This document shows positions 26,988-40,341 of a stretch of 64,000 bases of DNA, piece by piece. Below the pieces are notes generated by a model. It searched no databases and had not been told where the DNA came from. It saw only the letters and a program-made list of their open reading frames with translations. Origin of the DNA: VXYL01 sp965200375 (GTDB lineage Bacteria; Pseudomonadota; Gammaproteobacteria; Pseudomonadales; Azotimanducaceae); assembly GCA_965200375.1 (NCBI GenBank), contig OZ241353.1:2480001-2544000 (forward strand). Direction: 5' to 3'. The translations under genes were made by a program, and so were the position numbers. Each line of letters begins with the position of its first letter. Within the stretch, counting starts at the first letter, position 1.

Positions 26988-28247
26988 ATGCTCAGCGAAC
27001 TCGAACAGCGCAGCCTGGTGGCCCAAGTGTCCGACCAGCGCGCCTTGGCGGCCCATTTGGACGCTGCCCCACGGGTGGTGTACGCCGGCTTCGACCCGAC
27101 GGCGCCGAGCCTGCAGGTAGGCAACCTGGTGACGCTGCTGATGCTGCGGCGCTTCCAGCTGGCCGGCCACCGGCCCATCCTGCTGCTTGGCGGTGCGACA
27201 GGCCTGATCGGCGACCCATCGGGACGCGCGGAGGAGCGACCGCTGCACGATGCGGACACCGTGGCCGGCTGGGCGCTGGCGATTCGGGAGCAGGCGGCTC
27301 GATTCATCGACCTCGACGACGCCGGCGGCGGTCGGGTGGTGAACAACCTGGACTGGACGCAAGGCATGGGCGTCATCGGCTTCCTGCGGGACGTCGGCAA
27401 GCACTTCGCCGTCAACGCGATGGTGCAGCGGGACACCGTGCGCGAGCGGCTGCTGCGGGAGGGCGCCGGGATCTCCTACACCGAGTTCAGCTACATGCTG
27501 CTGCAGGCCAACGACTTTCTCGAGCTCGCCAGGCGCTACGACTGCACGCTGCAGCTTGGCGGCAGCGACCAGTGGGGCAACATCGTCAGCGGCATCGACT
27601 TGGTGCGCCGCGTCCTGCGGCGGCCAGCCTACGCCCTCACCCACCCGCTGGTGACGCGGCAGGACGGCACAAAGTTCGGCAAGACCGCGGCCGGGGCCGT
27701 GTGGCTGGACGGCGAGCGCACGTCGCCCTACGCCTTCTACCAGTTCTGGCTGAACAGCGCCGATGCGGACGTGCTGCCGCTGCTGCAGCGCTTCACGCTG
27801 CTTGGCGCACAAGCGCTGGCGGACGCGGCGCGGGAGCTGCGCTGTCGCCCGGAGCGGCGGGCCGGGCAGCGGCTTCTGGCCGCCGAAGTCACGCGGCTGG
27901 TCCACGGCGACGCCGAAGCGCAGGCGGCCGAGCGCATCGCCCGCGCCCTGTTCACCGGCGACGTGCGATCCCTCGGAGCAGCGGATCTGGCGCAGCTGGA
28001 GCGCGACGGCATGGCCTGCACGCATCTGCCGGCGGGCACCGGACTGCTGACGGCGCTGGCCACCGCCGGCGTTGCGGCCTCCAACGGCGCCGCCCGGCAG
28101 CTAGTGCGCAGCGGCGGCATTCGCCTGAACGGCCAGCCTGTGGCGGACCCTGGCTGCCGGCTCGCCGCCGCCGATGCGCTGCACGGGCGCTACCACGCCG
28201 TCCGGCGCGGCAAGAAGCACTGGCACTTGTTCGTCCTGGAGGCCTGA
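26988..28247 (+). CDS. tyrS: Tyrosyl-tRNA synthetase
   Basis: Class I aminoacyl-tRNA synthetase of 419 residues. FDPTAPSLQVGN near 35-46 contains the HIGH-like motif, GGSDQWGNI is the tyrosine-site block and KFGKTAAGAVW near 226 is the KMSKS-like loop. A C-terminal S4 RNA-binding domain (VRSGGIRLNGQPV) is present. ATG at 26988. It lies immediately upstream of the rrn operon in the same direction, an arrangement also known in Pseudomonas-like genomes. Confidence 0.95.
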   Translation: MLSELEQRSLVAQVSDQRALAAHLDAAPRVVYAGFDPTAPSLQVGNLVTLLMLRRFQLAGHRPILLLGGATGLIGDPSGRAEERPLHDADTVAGWALAIREQAARFIDLDDAGGGRVVNNLDWTQGMGVIGFLRDVGKHFAVNAMVQRDTVRERLLREGAGISYTEFSYMLLQANDFLELARRYDCTLQLGGSDQWGNIVSGIDLVRRVLRRPAYALTHPLVTRQDGTKFGKTAAGAVWLDGERTSPYAFYQFWLNSADADVLPLLQRFTLLGAQALADAARELRCRPERRAGQRLLAAEVTRLVHGDAEAQAAERIARALFTGDVRSLGAADLAQLERDGMACTHLPAGTGLLTALATAGVAASNGAARQLVRSGGIRLNGQPVADPGCRLAAADALHGRYHAVRRGKKHWHLFVLEA

Positions 28248-28302
28248 CCCCGCCGCCGCGTCTGGCTGGCGCTGGGCAGCGCCCCGCCCTGCCGGCAGCC
28301 CT

Positions 28303-28352
28303 GCAAAAAGAAGCGAAAAAAGCGTTGACAGGCATTGGCAGGGGCGTAAGAT
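28303..28352 (+). promoter_or_regulatory. rrn operon promoter with A-rich upstream element
   Basis: A perfect TTGACA at 28325-28330 and TAAGAT at 28347-28352 are separated by 16 bases. The ~22 bases before the -35 are A-rich (CAAAAAGAAGCGAAAAAAGC), like an UP element for the alpha C-terminal domain. The region after the -10 is GC-rich, as expected for a stringently controlled promoter. 16S begins about 160 bp downstream. Confidence 0.8.
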
Positions 28353-28386
28353 ACGCACCCCTTGGCCTCGGGGCACCCCCAAGGCC

Positions 28387-28400
28387 CGCTCTTTAAGAAC
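28387..28400 (+). promoter_or_regulatory. boxA antitermination site in the rrn leader
   Basis: GCTCTTTAAGAA closely matches the rrn boxA consensus TGCTCTTTAACAA and lies between the promoter and 16S. It recruits NusB/S10 for antitermination. Confidence 0.7.
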
Positions 28401-28512
28401 GTGAAGACAAGCCATTCGTGTGGGCGCTCGATGTTGAGCTAGCGAGCAAACTGACTGGCTGTGCCTCTGGCAGCGCCCGGCTGGGCGTCGCTTGGCACGG
28501 CATTTGCTTGTG

Positions 28513-30088
<1,576 letters not shown>

Positions 30089-30246
30089 AACCAACAAGGT
30101 CGGCCGGCAGCCTCTCGAGGCGGCCGAATCGATCCATCGCTCGCAAGTTCTCGTCGAGCGCTCACACGGATGTCTTGTCTTCGCTTCTTGCTACGGGGGC
30201 CTCGGCGCCTGCCTGCGCTCCGGGCCGAGTGGCGGCATCGACTTGC

Positions 30247-30323
30247 GGGCCTGTAGCTCAGCTGGTCAGAGCGCACCTCTGATAAGGGTGAAGTCGGCGG
30301 TTCAAATCCGCCCAGGCCCACCA
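30247..30323 (+). tRNA. tRNA-Ile (GAT)
   Basis: 77 bases with encoded CCA. Acceptor GGGCCTG pairs with CAGGCCC, the anticodon loop CTGATAA contains GAT at 30281-30283, and the T loop reads TTCAAAT. Usual place in the 16S-23S spacer. Confidence 0.97.
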
Positions 30324-30353
30324 ACCGAGTCTTCACCGAGTCCTCTTGAGGCG

Positions 30354-30429
30354 GGGGCCGTAGCTCAGCTGGGAGAGCACCTGCCTTGCAAGCAGGAGGT
30401 CAGGAGTTCGATCCTCCTCGGCTCCACCA
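30354..30429 (+). tRNA. tRNA-Ala (TGC)
   Basis: 76 bases with encoded CCA. Acceptor GGGGCCG pairs with CGGCTCC through one G-U pair; anticodon loop CTTGCAA contains TGC at 30387-30389. It follows tRNA-Ile by 30 bases in the rrn spacer. Confidence 0.97.
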
Positions 30430-30736
30430 ACCGCCGGCGCATCCACATGCAAGCATCGCCCTCGATGCGGCGTTTGCATGTGGGCTGCCAGCCCATTAGC
30501 TCTTTGACAATTCGTTCGATGAAGCCAAGCATCTCTCTTGGCGCATCCCTACGGGGATGGCGCCGTCGAGGGGTGCTTACCCAAGAGCAACGAAAAGTGC
30601 GCCTTAAGCGATGCAGCCTGCGAAGGCCGCGTCGCGCGCGATGGCAGACCTCCAAGGCTGTCCATCGCGAGGTAATTCCGGCGACTTCATTCACGGCCGT
30701 AGCCTCGGCCTGCGCGACACGCGGGCTGGGTTATAT
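30430..30736 (+). other. Second half of the 16S-23S spacer
   Basis: About 307 bases between tRNA-Ala and 23S without a gene. It contains a second boxA-like site (listed separately) and GC-rich potential stems for RNase III processing. Confidence 0.7.
30499..30510 (+). promoter_or_regulatory. boxA in the 16S-23S spacer
   Basis: GCTCTTTGACAA matches the spacer boxA that renews antitermination before 23S. Confidence 0.7.
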
Positions 30737-33719
<2,983 letters not shown>

Positions 33720-33821
33720 ATAACCGAGCCCGCCCGGCGGGGCCGGTCGTGTGCAAGTCGCCGTGTACCTCAAGGCGCTGCTTCGTTGCGGTGCGCTTCA
33801 TCGAATGGATTGTGCTTGGTT

Positions 33822-33941
33822 TGCCTGACGACCATGGCGAGTTGGAACCACCTGATCCCATCCCGAACTCAGCAGTGAAACGGCTCAGCGCCGATGGTAG
33901 TGTGGGGTTTCCCCATGTGAGAGTAGGTCGTCGTCAGGCGC
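33822..33941 (+). rRNA. rrf: 5S ribosomal RNA
   Basis: 120 bases. TGCCTGACGACC pairs with the 3' end GGTCGTCGTCAGGCG and the conserved CCGAACTCAG and GGTAGTGTGGGGT blocks are present. It lies 102 bases after 23S. Confidence 0.95.
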
Positions 33942-33953
33942 TTCGATTTCCTG

Positions 33954-33984
33954 GCCCGGAGGCCGATGCGCTTCCGGGCTTTTT
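33954..33984 (+). terminator. Rho-independent terminator of the rrn operon
   Basis: A 7-bp stem GCCCGGA/TCCGGGC with a 12-base loop is followed directly by TTTTT, 12 bases after 5S. Confidence 0.85.
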
Positions 33985-34104
33985 GTTGCTCCGTTCCCGC
34001 GTGTTGGCCGCAGTACGGCGCTCAGCGGTCCGTCCAGCCCAACGGCCGCAACGCGCAGCGCATATACTGCGCCCGTAGCGAGGATGGGAATTCGGAGGTC
34101 AACG

Positions 34105-35157
34105 GTGGCGCACAACGACCGGCAGCCAGCCACGGATGGCGGCGAGCTCTCCCGCCGGCGGTTCGTGGGCGACGCGGTGAAGGGGGCGGCGGCGGTCGCT
34201 GCCGGGGTACAACTGGCCGCCGCCGACGCGGCCAGCGCGGCGAGCAGCGGCCTGCCGATGCGTCCCCTCGGCCGCACCGGCGCGGACGTCTCCGTGCTGT
34301 GTCTCGGCGGCTGGCACATCGGCTACGCCGCCTCCCGCGACCAGGCGGCGGCCATCAAGGTGATGCATGCCGCCATCGACCAAGGCGTCACCTTCTTCGA
34401 CAACTCCTGGGACTACCACGACGGCGGCAGCGAGCAGGTGATGGGCCAGGCGCTGGCCAGCGGCGGCCGCCGCGGCAAGGTGTTTCTGATGACCAAGGGC
34501 TGCGAGCGCGACTACGCCGGTGCCTTGCGCTGCATCGACGAGAGCCTCGTGCGACTGCGTACGGACTACCTGGATCTCTGGCAGTTCCACGAGATCATCT
34601 ACGAGAACGACCCGGAGTGGGTGTTCGAGAACGGCGGCATCCGCGCTGCTATGGAAGCCAAGCAGGCCGGAAAGATCCGCCACATCGGCTTCACCGGCCA
34701 CCGGGACCCCCGCATCCACCGGATCATGCTCGACAAGCCCTTCGAGTGGGAAACGGTGCAGTTGCCCATCAACATGATGGACGCCCACTTTCGCAGCTTC
34801 CGGGAACACATCGTTCCCATCTGCCAGCAACGCGGCGCCGGCGTCATCGGCATGAAGGGCCTCGGCGGCGGCGTGATTCCAAACCAGGCTGGCATCGACG
34901 CCGAGGTATGCATCCGCTACGCCCTGAGCCAGCCGATCTCCTCCTTGGTGGTGGGCATCACCACGATGGACGAGCTGCTTGCGAACGTCGCCACCGCCCG
35001 CGCCTTCGGCCCCATGTCCCAGGAGGAGCAGCAGGCGCTCCTTGCCAGCGTCCGCGCGGTGGCCGGCGACGGGCGCTACGAGCTCTACAAGACCACGCAG
35101 CGCATGGATGGCCCCTACCATGCCAAGCAGCACGGGTTCGAGGTGGCCGCCGCATGA
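34105..35157 (+). CDS. Tat-signal aldo/keto reductase
   Basis: Protein of 350 residues. A twin-arginine signal SRRRFV at 16-21 followed by an alanine-rich hydrophobic stretch and AAADAASA precedes an aldo/keto reductase domain (PMRPLGRTGADVSVLCLGG, FFDNSWDYHDGGSE with the catalytic Tyr, LMTKGC). GTG at 34105 was chosen because GGAGG lies six bases upstream; an ATG 21 bp earlier has no such site. Export of a reductase family that normally uses NADPH is odd. The stop overlaps the next gene by ATGA. Related predicted exported members occur near sugar isomerase-like genes; the substrate is unknown. Confidence 0.82.
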   Translation: MAHNDRQPATDGGELSRRRFVGDAVKGAAAVAAGVQLAAADAASAASSGLPMRPLGRTGADVSVLCLGGWHIGYAASRDQAAAIKVMHAAIDQGVTFFDNSWDYHDGGSEQVMGQALASGGRRGKVFLMTKGCERDYAGALRCIDESLVRLRTDYLDLWQFHEIIYENDPEWVFENGGIRAAMEAKQAGKIRHIGFTGHRDPRIHRIMLDKPFEWETVQLPINMMDAHFRSFREHIVPICQQRGAGVIGMKGLGGGVIPNQAGIDAEVCIRYALSQPISSLVVGITTMDELLANVATARAFGPMSQEEQQALLASVRAVAGDGRYELYKTTQRMDGPYHAKQHGFEVAAA

Positions 35158-35909
35158 AGCCGGTTGCCGTTCAGCTCTATTCGCTGCGCGAGGAATCCGC
35201 CCGGGACTTCGACGCGGTGCTCGAACGCCTCGCCGCCATCGGCTATCGGGGCGTGGAGCCGTTCAACCTCTACGGCAAGACGCCTGCCACCTTCAAGGCG
35301 CAAGTGGAAGCGCTGGGAATGACGGTGTCCTCCAGCCACACGCCTTGGGCCAATCGTGCGCCGGTGAGCGAAGTGGTGGACGTGCTCGGCGCCTTGGGGC
35401 TCTCCCGTGCCGCCGGCGGTTTCGCGCCAGCGGATTTCGAGAGCCTGGACGCCATCAAGCGCACCGCGGACACCGTCAACGCGCTGACGGAGGCGCTGGG
35501 CCGCCACGGCATCGGCCTGTTCCTGCACAACCACTGGTGGGAGTTCGCCCTGGTAGAGGGCGAGCTCGGCTTCCGCCGCCTGGCCGAGATGTGCCCAAGC
35601 GTGCAGTTCGAGGTGGACACCTATTGGGCGGCCAACTTCGGGGCGGTCGACGTGGCGGCCGAGGTGGCCCGCGTGAAGGAGCGGGTGCCGCTGCTGCACG
35701 TCAAGGATGGCCCGCTGAAGCGAGATGCCGCCCATGTGGCTGTCGGCGACGGCAGCATGGATATCGCCGGCGTCATCGCCGCTGCGGATCCAGCCGTGCT
35801 CGAGTGGATCATCGTCGAACTCGATGCCTGCGACACGGACATGATGACGGCCGTGGAGCGCAGCTACCGCTACCTCACCAGCCATGCCCTCGCGGCGGGC
35901 AATGTCTGA
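35154..35909 (+). CDS. Sugar phosphate isomerase/epimerase-like TIM barrel
   Basis: Xylose-isomerase-like TIM barrel of 251 residues. MKPVAVQLYSLREES starts the first strand; LFLHNHWWEF, FEVDTYWA and LLHVKDGP carry the usual metal-binding Glu, Asp and His, and WIIVELDACD the last ligand. ATG at 35154 overlaps the reductase stop, so the two are coupled and probably act on the same sugar derivative. The precise reaction is not readable. Confidence 0.85.
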   Translation: MKPVAVQLYSLREESARDFDAVLERLAAIGYRGVEPFNLYGKTPATFKAQVEALGMTVSSSHTPWANRAPVSEVVDVLGALGLSRAAGGFAPADFESLDAIKRTADTVNALTEALGRHGIGLFLHNHWWEFALVEGELGFRRLAEMCPSVQFEVDTYWAANFGAVDVAAEVARVKERVPLLHVKDGPLKRDAAHVAVGDGSMDIAGVIAAADPAVLEWIIVELDACDTDMMTAVERSYRYLTSHALAAGNV

Positions 35910-36123
35910 GGCGCACAGCGCCGCAACCTGACGGGAAGCGCCCTCGCGCACGGCGAGCCGCAGCTGTGGCCTCGAGGCGGCAGCGGTCACCGGTGCGCGT
36001 TGGTCGCCAAGACGGCGACTTGCTGGCTGCCTTGCCCGCCGCATCTCGCGGCAGCCGAACATGCACCGTGCGACGCCAAGCCTGCTTCGGCGACCTGCCG
36101 GTCGGCCGCCACGACGCAACGGC

Positions 36124-37347
36124 CTACTCGTAGCGCAGCGCTTCCATGGGTTGCAGTTCGGCGGCCTTGGTGGCTGGCAGAATGCCGAAGACGATCCCAA
36201 CCAGCGACGAGAATCCCACCGCGGCCGCCGCGGCCAAGGGCGATACGCTCACGTTCACGGCGGGCAGCAGCGCACCGCACACTGCCGCAGCAACAAAGCC
36301 GAGCAACATGCCAACCAGCCCGCCGAGCAGCGACAGCGCAACCGCCTCGGTGAGGAACTGCAGCAGTATCTGCCGGCGCGTGGCGCCGAGCGCCTTGAGT
36401 ATCCCGATTTCCCGGGTTCGCTCGGTCACCGACACCAGCATGATGTTCATGATGCCGACGCCGCCCACCAGCAGCGACACGCCTACGACGCCTACCGCGA
36501 TCACGGTAGCGACCTCCGTGAAGCGGGCCGTCGCCTCGGCCAGATCCTGCGGCAGGTCGATTCGAAAGTCGTCCTCGTCGTCGAGGCCGATGCCGCGGGC
36601 CCGGCGCAGCACGGCGCGAATGCGAGCGCGCATGGTCTCGACGTCCACGTCGGGCGCTACCGTCAGCGCCAGCTCGAGTTCGCCGTCGTCCTGGTTCCCG
36701 ATGGCGGCGCGCATCGTGCCGTAGGGGATCAAGATCGGCGCCCCGAGCACGGACCGCACCCACGAGCTGGTGGGTTCCATGACGCCGACCACGCGGAACC
36801 AGTCGCCGGCGATCGCCACATGCCGGCCCACCGCGCGATCGCCAAGCCCCAGCTCCCTGGCCGCGTGGGCCGGAAGCACGCACACGCGGCGACGGCGCTG
36901 ATCGTCGGCCACGGAAAGGAAGCGGCCGTCGGCGACGAATTCGTTGGCGAAGTGCTGGTAGCCGTGGGTGGTGCCGACCAGCGCCGCATGGACCGCGGTG
37001 GAACCGTGGCGCACCTCCACGTAGCGCCAAGCAGCCGCGGCGAGGCTGGGCGTCACCGAAGCGATGCCGTCCACGCTGGCGATCAGCGCCTTGTCCTGCT
37101 GCGTGAGCTGGCGCTGCCGATCGGCCCCTGACCGTCGCTCCGGATTCGCCGGCGCCACGGTAAGGCTGCTGCCGCCGAGCCTCGTCGCCTCCGCCTTGAG
37201 GGCCTCGCCGGCCCCGGCCATGAACGTGATGACGGCGACAATGGAGCCGACGCCGATGGCGATGCCGATGGTGGTGAGGAAGCTCCGCATGGCGTGGGCG
37301 ACGATGGCCTCGGCGGCCGAGCGGAGGCTTTCGATCAGCGTGAACAC
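36124..37347 (-). CDS. MacB-type ABC transporter permease
   Basis: Permease of 407 residues with an N-terminal membrane helix (FLTTIGIAIGVGSIVAVITF), a ~230-residue periplasmic MacB_PCD domain, and three C-terminal helices containing the FtsX signature region (VGGVGIMNIMLVSVTERTREIGILKALGA). GTG at 37347 has GAGGAG seven bases upstream. It follows its ATPase gene by 38 bp. No MacA-like adaptor or outer-membrane factor is adjacent. Substrate may be a lipoprotein, peptide or antibiotic. Confidence 0.87.
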   Translation of the reverse strand: MFTLIESLRSAAEAIVAHAMRSFLTTIGIAIGVGSIVAVITFMAGAGEALKAEATRLGGSSLTVAPANPERRSGADRQRQLTQQDKALIASVDGIASVTPSLAAAAWRYVEVRHGSTAVHAALVGTTHGYQHFANEFVADGRFLSVADDQRRRRVCVLPAHAARELGLGDRAVGRHVAIAGDWFRVVGVMEPTSSWVRSVLGAPILIPYGTMRAAIGNQDDGELELALTVAPDVDVETMRARIRAVLRRARGIGLDDEDDFRIDLPQDLAEATARFTEVATVIAVGVVGVSLLVGGVGIMNIMLVSVTERTREIGILKALGATRRQILLQFLTEAVALSLLGGLVGMLLGFVAAAVCGALLPAVNVSVSPLAAAAAVGFSSLVGIVFGILPATKAAELQPMEALRYE

Positions 37348-37385
37348 TCGCAAGCTCCTCTTGTGTGCGCCGGCGTCGCCTCGGG

Positions 37386-38075
37386 CTAGCGGCTGCGCCG
37401 CCCGGAAGCGGCGGCGACCGCGCCATCCACCAGCTCGACGGTGCGCTGGCAGCGGGCGGCGATGTCCGCTTCGTGGGTGACGACCACGACAGTCTGTCCC
37501 TGCCGATGCAGGTCCTCGAAGAGCCGGAGCACCTGCTGCGTCGCGGCTGCGTCGAGGTTGCCGGTGGGCTCGTCCGCGAGCAGGATCGCCGGCGCCGTCA
37601 CCAGGGCCCTCGCGATCGCCACCCGCTGGCGCTGTCCGCCGGAGAGCTCGTTCGGCCGATGGCCCATGCGGTCGTCGAGCCCCACTCGCGCCAGCGCCTC
37701 GGCCGCGGCGGCCCGGCGGGCGTCGAAGCCGACTCCGCGATAGACCAAGGGCTGCATCACGTTGCGCAGCGCGGACCTCCGCGCCAGCAGGTTGAAGCTC
37801 TGGAACACGAAGCCCACCTCCCGGTTGCGAATCCGCGCCAGCTGCGCCTCCGGCAGGCGTTCCACATCCCGCCCGTTCAGGCGATAGGTCCCCGTGGACG
37901 GCCGGTCGAGGCAGCCGAGGATGTTCATCAGCGTGGACTTGCCCGAACCGGAGGAGCCCACGACCGCGACGTATTCGTTGGCTTCGATGGAGATGTCCAC
38001 GCCCCGCAGGGCGGCAACCGCATGATCGCCGAGGCGGTAGGTCTTCGAGATGCCGCTCATTTCGATCAACGCCAC
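37386..38075 (-). CDS. ABC transporter ATP-binding protein (MacB/LolD type)
   Basis: ATPase of 229 residues. Walker A GSSGSGKST near 44-52, Q-loop FVFQSFNLL, signature LSGGQRQRVAIARAL and Walker B ILLADEPTGNLD are intact, and the H-loop VVTHEADIA follows. GTG at 38075 gives the usual VALIE start; an ATG at 38060 is the alternative. The gene is divergent from the cyclase gene across 199 bp. Confidence 0.9.
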   Translation of the reverse strand: MALIEMSGISKTYRLGDHAVAALRGVDISIEANEYVAVVGSSGSGKSTLMNILGCLDRPSTGTYRLNGRDVERLPEAQLARIRNREVGFVFQSFNLLARRSALRNVMQPLVYRGVGFDARRAAAAEALARVGLDDRMGHRPNELSGGQRQRVAIARALVTAPAILLADEPTGNLDAAATQQVLRLFEDLHRQGQTVVVVTHEADIAARCQRTVELVDGAVAAASGRRSR

Positions 38076-38274
38076 GGTGCGCGCTCCCGCCCTCTTGTCT
38101 CCGCCGCCCGAGGCCGTCCGCCGTCGGCGACGGGGCAAGCGTAGCGGATTGCCGCGCTCGAACAGTGCGAGATTCGCCCCGGCCCTCGTAGGAGATCGCC
38201 GCCATCGCCCGCAAACGGCCACGGCGCGGTTCCATGTATGCTGCCGGTCGTCCGCGTCGCCCAAGGAGAGCGCC

Positions 38275-39225
38275 ATGCGCCCCGTACGCCCCGCCCTGGC
38301 CCTTGCAGCCGCCTTGTCCTGTGTCGCCGCCGGCCACGCCCGGGAAGGCGCAGAGGCGTCCTGGCATCCCTCCAAGCACGGCGCCGGCGACACCCTGGGC
38401 GCCATCAACCATCTCTCGCCGGCCGCCGTGGTGCAGGCGGCGAAGCTGGTGCGAACCGGCAAGGCGTATCCTCTCGGCGTGGTGACGGGTTGGGACACGC
38501 CGGCCTACCCGCCGCGCCACTACGCCATCACCATTCTCCAGCCCGGCTGGCACAACGGCCCCACCATGGGCGCCAACCTCGCCACCGGCAACGACGACCT
38601 GCTCTATACCTGGATGGGCATTGGCAGCCAGCTCGACGGCCTCGGGCACATGGGCATCAACCACGTCTACTACAACGGCCTCGAGGCGCAGGACTTCGTG
38701 GACACCAAGGGGCTCAAGGCGCTCTCCATCGACAAGCTGCCGCCCATCGTCGGGCGCGGCGTGCTGCTGGACATGACGCAGCACTTCGGCCAGAACCCGC
38801 TGCCCGCCGGCACCGCCTTCAACGAAGCCGAGATCAAGGCGCAGGCCGCGAAGCAGGGCGTCTCGATCGGCGAGGGCGACGTGGTGCTGTTCCATACCGG
38901 CTGGCTCTCCCTCGCCGAAGACGCCGAGCGCTTCATGAGCGGCGAGCCCGGGCTGGGCGTGGGCGGCGCCAGGTACCTCGCCAGCCGGAACGTAGTGGCC
39001 GTGGGGGCGGACACCTGGGGCCTCGAAGCCGTGCCCGGGGAGGACCCGGCGCTGGCTTTTCCCGTCCATCCGGAACTGCTGGCCAAGAACGGCATCTACA
39101 TTCTGGAGAACATGAACGTCGGCCCGCTGGCGGCGGACGCCGCCTGGGAGTTTCTGTTCGTGCTTGGCCAGCCGCGCTTCGAGGGCGCCGTGCAGGCGGT
39201 CGTCAATCCAGTGGCGATCCGCTAG
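38275..39225 (+). CDS. Exported cyclase-family hydrolase (kynurenine formamidase-like)
   Basis: Protein of 316 residues with a signal peptide (hydrophobic core ALALAAALSCVAA, likely cut after GHA) and a PF04199-type cyclase domain. The SQLDGLGHMGIN segment supplies metal-binding Asp and His, and FHTGW and GADTWGLE are typical. ATG at 38275 with AAGGAG six bases upstream. Family members hydrolyse cyclic amides or formamides using zinc or manganese. Three plus-strand genes follow closely: enolase-superfamily enzyme, Gfo/Idh dehydrogenase and DUF3604 protein. Confidence 0.8.
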   Translation: MRPVRPALALAAALSCVAAGHAREGAEASWHPSKHGAGDTLGAINHLSPAAVVQAAKLVRTGKAYPLGVVTGWDTPAYPPRHYAITILQPGWHNGPTMGANLATGNDDLLYTWMGIGSQLDGLGHMGINHVYYNGLEAQDFVDTKGLKALSIDKLPPIVGRGVLLDMTQHFGQNPLPAGTAFNEAEIKAQAAKQGVSIGEGDVVLFHTGWLSLAEDAERFMSGEPGLGVGGARYLASRNVVAVGADTWGLEAVPGEDPALAFPVHPELLAKNGIYILENMNVGPLAADAAWEFLFVLGQPRFEGAVQAVVNPVAIR

Positions 39226-39234
39226 GCCGCAGCC

Positions 39235-40323
39235 ATGAAGATCACCGCCATCACCTGTACGCCGCTCGCCATCGGCAAGGGCCTGCTGCGCATCCAGACG
39301 GACGCCGGCGTGGAGGGCTGGGCCGAAGTGCCGGGCCGCAACAACGCCGTGTTCGAAGCCTACCTCGCGAGCGCCATACGGCCGGCGCTGATCGGCGAGG
39401 ATCCCCGCCTCATCGACCGCCACTGGGAGACCCTCGCGCTCGGCCGCGGCGAGCGCTTCTACAAGCTGCCCGGCTGGGTGGTGGGCGTGGTGGACGTGGC
39501 GTTGTGGGACCTCCTCGGAAAGGAGACGGGGCTGCCGGTACACACGCTCATGGGCGGCGCCCGGCGCACCGAGATCCCGCTCTACTGGAGCGTCGGTTCC
39601 GGCTGGCGAATGGCGCCGGAGGAGATGCTGCGCCAAGTGCAGAACGGCTGGGAGCAGGGCTTCCGAGCGTTCAAGATCCGCATGGACTGGCGGGGCTGGC
39701 GGCAGGACGTCGACCCGCGCAAGGACTACCAGATGTTCAAGCTCGCTCGGGAGTTCCTGGCTGGCGGCGAGTACCTGGGCTTCGACGCCAACAACGGCTA
39801 CTCGGTCTCCACCGCGATTCAACAAGGGCGCCGGTTCGAGGCGCTGGGCATCGACCACTTCGAGGAGCCGCTGCCGCATACGGACCTGGCCGGCATCCGG
39901 CAGGTGAGCGACGCCTTGGACGTGGCCGTCTCCGTGGGCGAGCAGGATGCCTTCCGGTGGTGGTTCCAGCACATGGTGCTGCTCGGCAATCCGGACATTC
40001 TGCAACCGGACATCGTGAATGCCGGCGGGCCTTCCGAGGTGAAGCGCATCTACGACTTCGCCACCACCCTCGACAAGCCAGTGATGCCGCACAGCCCCCA
40101 GGCTGGCATCAACTCGATGGCGTCGCTGCACGTCTACGCCACGGTGCAGAACGCCACCCGGCCCCACGAGTACTCCACCGAGTTCTCCGGCCCGCTGGAC
40201 GACGTGGCGGCGCTGTACGGCGAGGCCGTGCTGCCGACCCAGGGCGCCATCCGCCTGGCCGACAAGCCTGGCCTTGGCATCGAACTGGACGAAGCGGCGG
40301 TGGCCCGCCTGACGGCCGGCTAG
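39235..40323 (+). CDS. Mandelate racemase/muconate lactonizing enzyme family protein
   Basis: Enolase-superfamily protein of 362 residues. Metal ligands appear as D184 (FDANNGY), E210 (FEEP) and E236 (VGEQD); the C-terminal base is H286 (VMPHSP). The N-terminal base motif reads KIR (K147, R149), where muconate-type members have K-x-K and mandelate-type K-x-H. Proton abstraction from an acid sugar or similar carboxylate, followed by dehydration or racemisation, is the family chemistry. ATG at 39235, nine bp after the cyclase gene. An acid-sugar dehydratase is most plausible. Confidence 0.85.
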   Translation: MKITAITCTPLAIGKGLLRIQTDAGVEGWAEVPGRNNAVFEAYLASAIRPALIGEDPRLIDRHWETLALGRGERFYKLPGWVVGVVDVALWDLLGKETGLPVHTLMGGARRTEIPLYWSVGSGWRMAPEEMLRQVQNGWEQGFRAFKIRMDWRGWRQDVDPRKDYQMFKLAREFLAGGEYLGFDANNGYSVSTAIQQGRRFEALGIDHFEEPLPHTDLAGIRQVSDALDVAVSVGEQDAFRWWFQHMVLLGNPDILQPDIVNAGGPSEVKRIYDFATTLDKPVMPHSPQAGINSMASLHVYATVQNATRPHEYSTEFSGPLDDVAALYGEAVLPTQGAIRLADKPGLGIELDEAAVARLTAG

Positions 40324-40341
40324 CCGGTCGAGGTTCGCGCA

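Noticed and set aside
35910..36123. Possible small gene between the isomerase and MacB permease
   Set aside because: No frame has a start, ribosome site and plausible composition.
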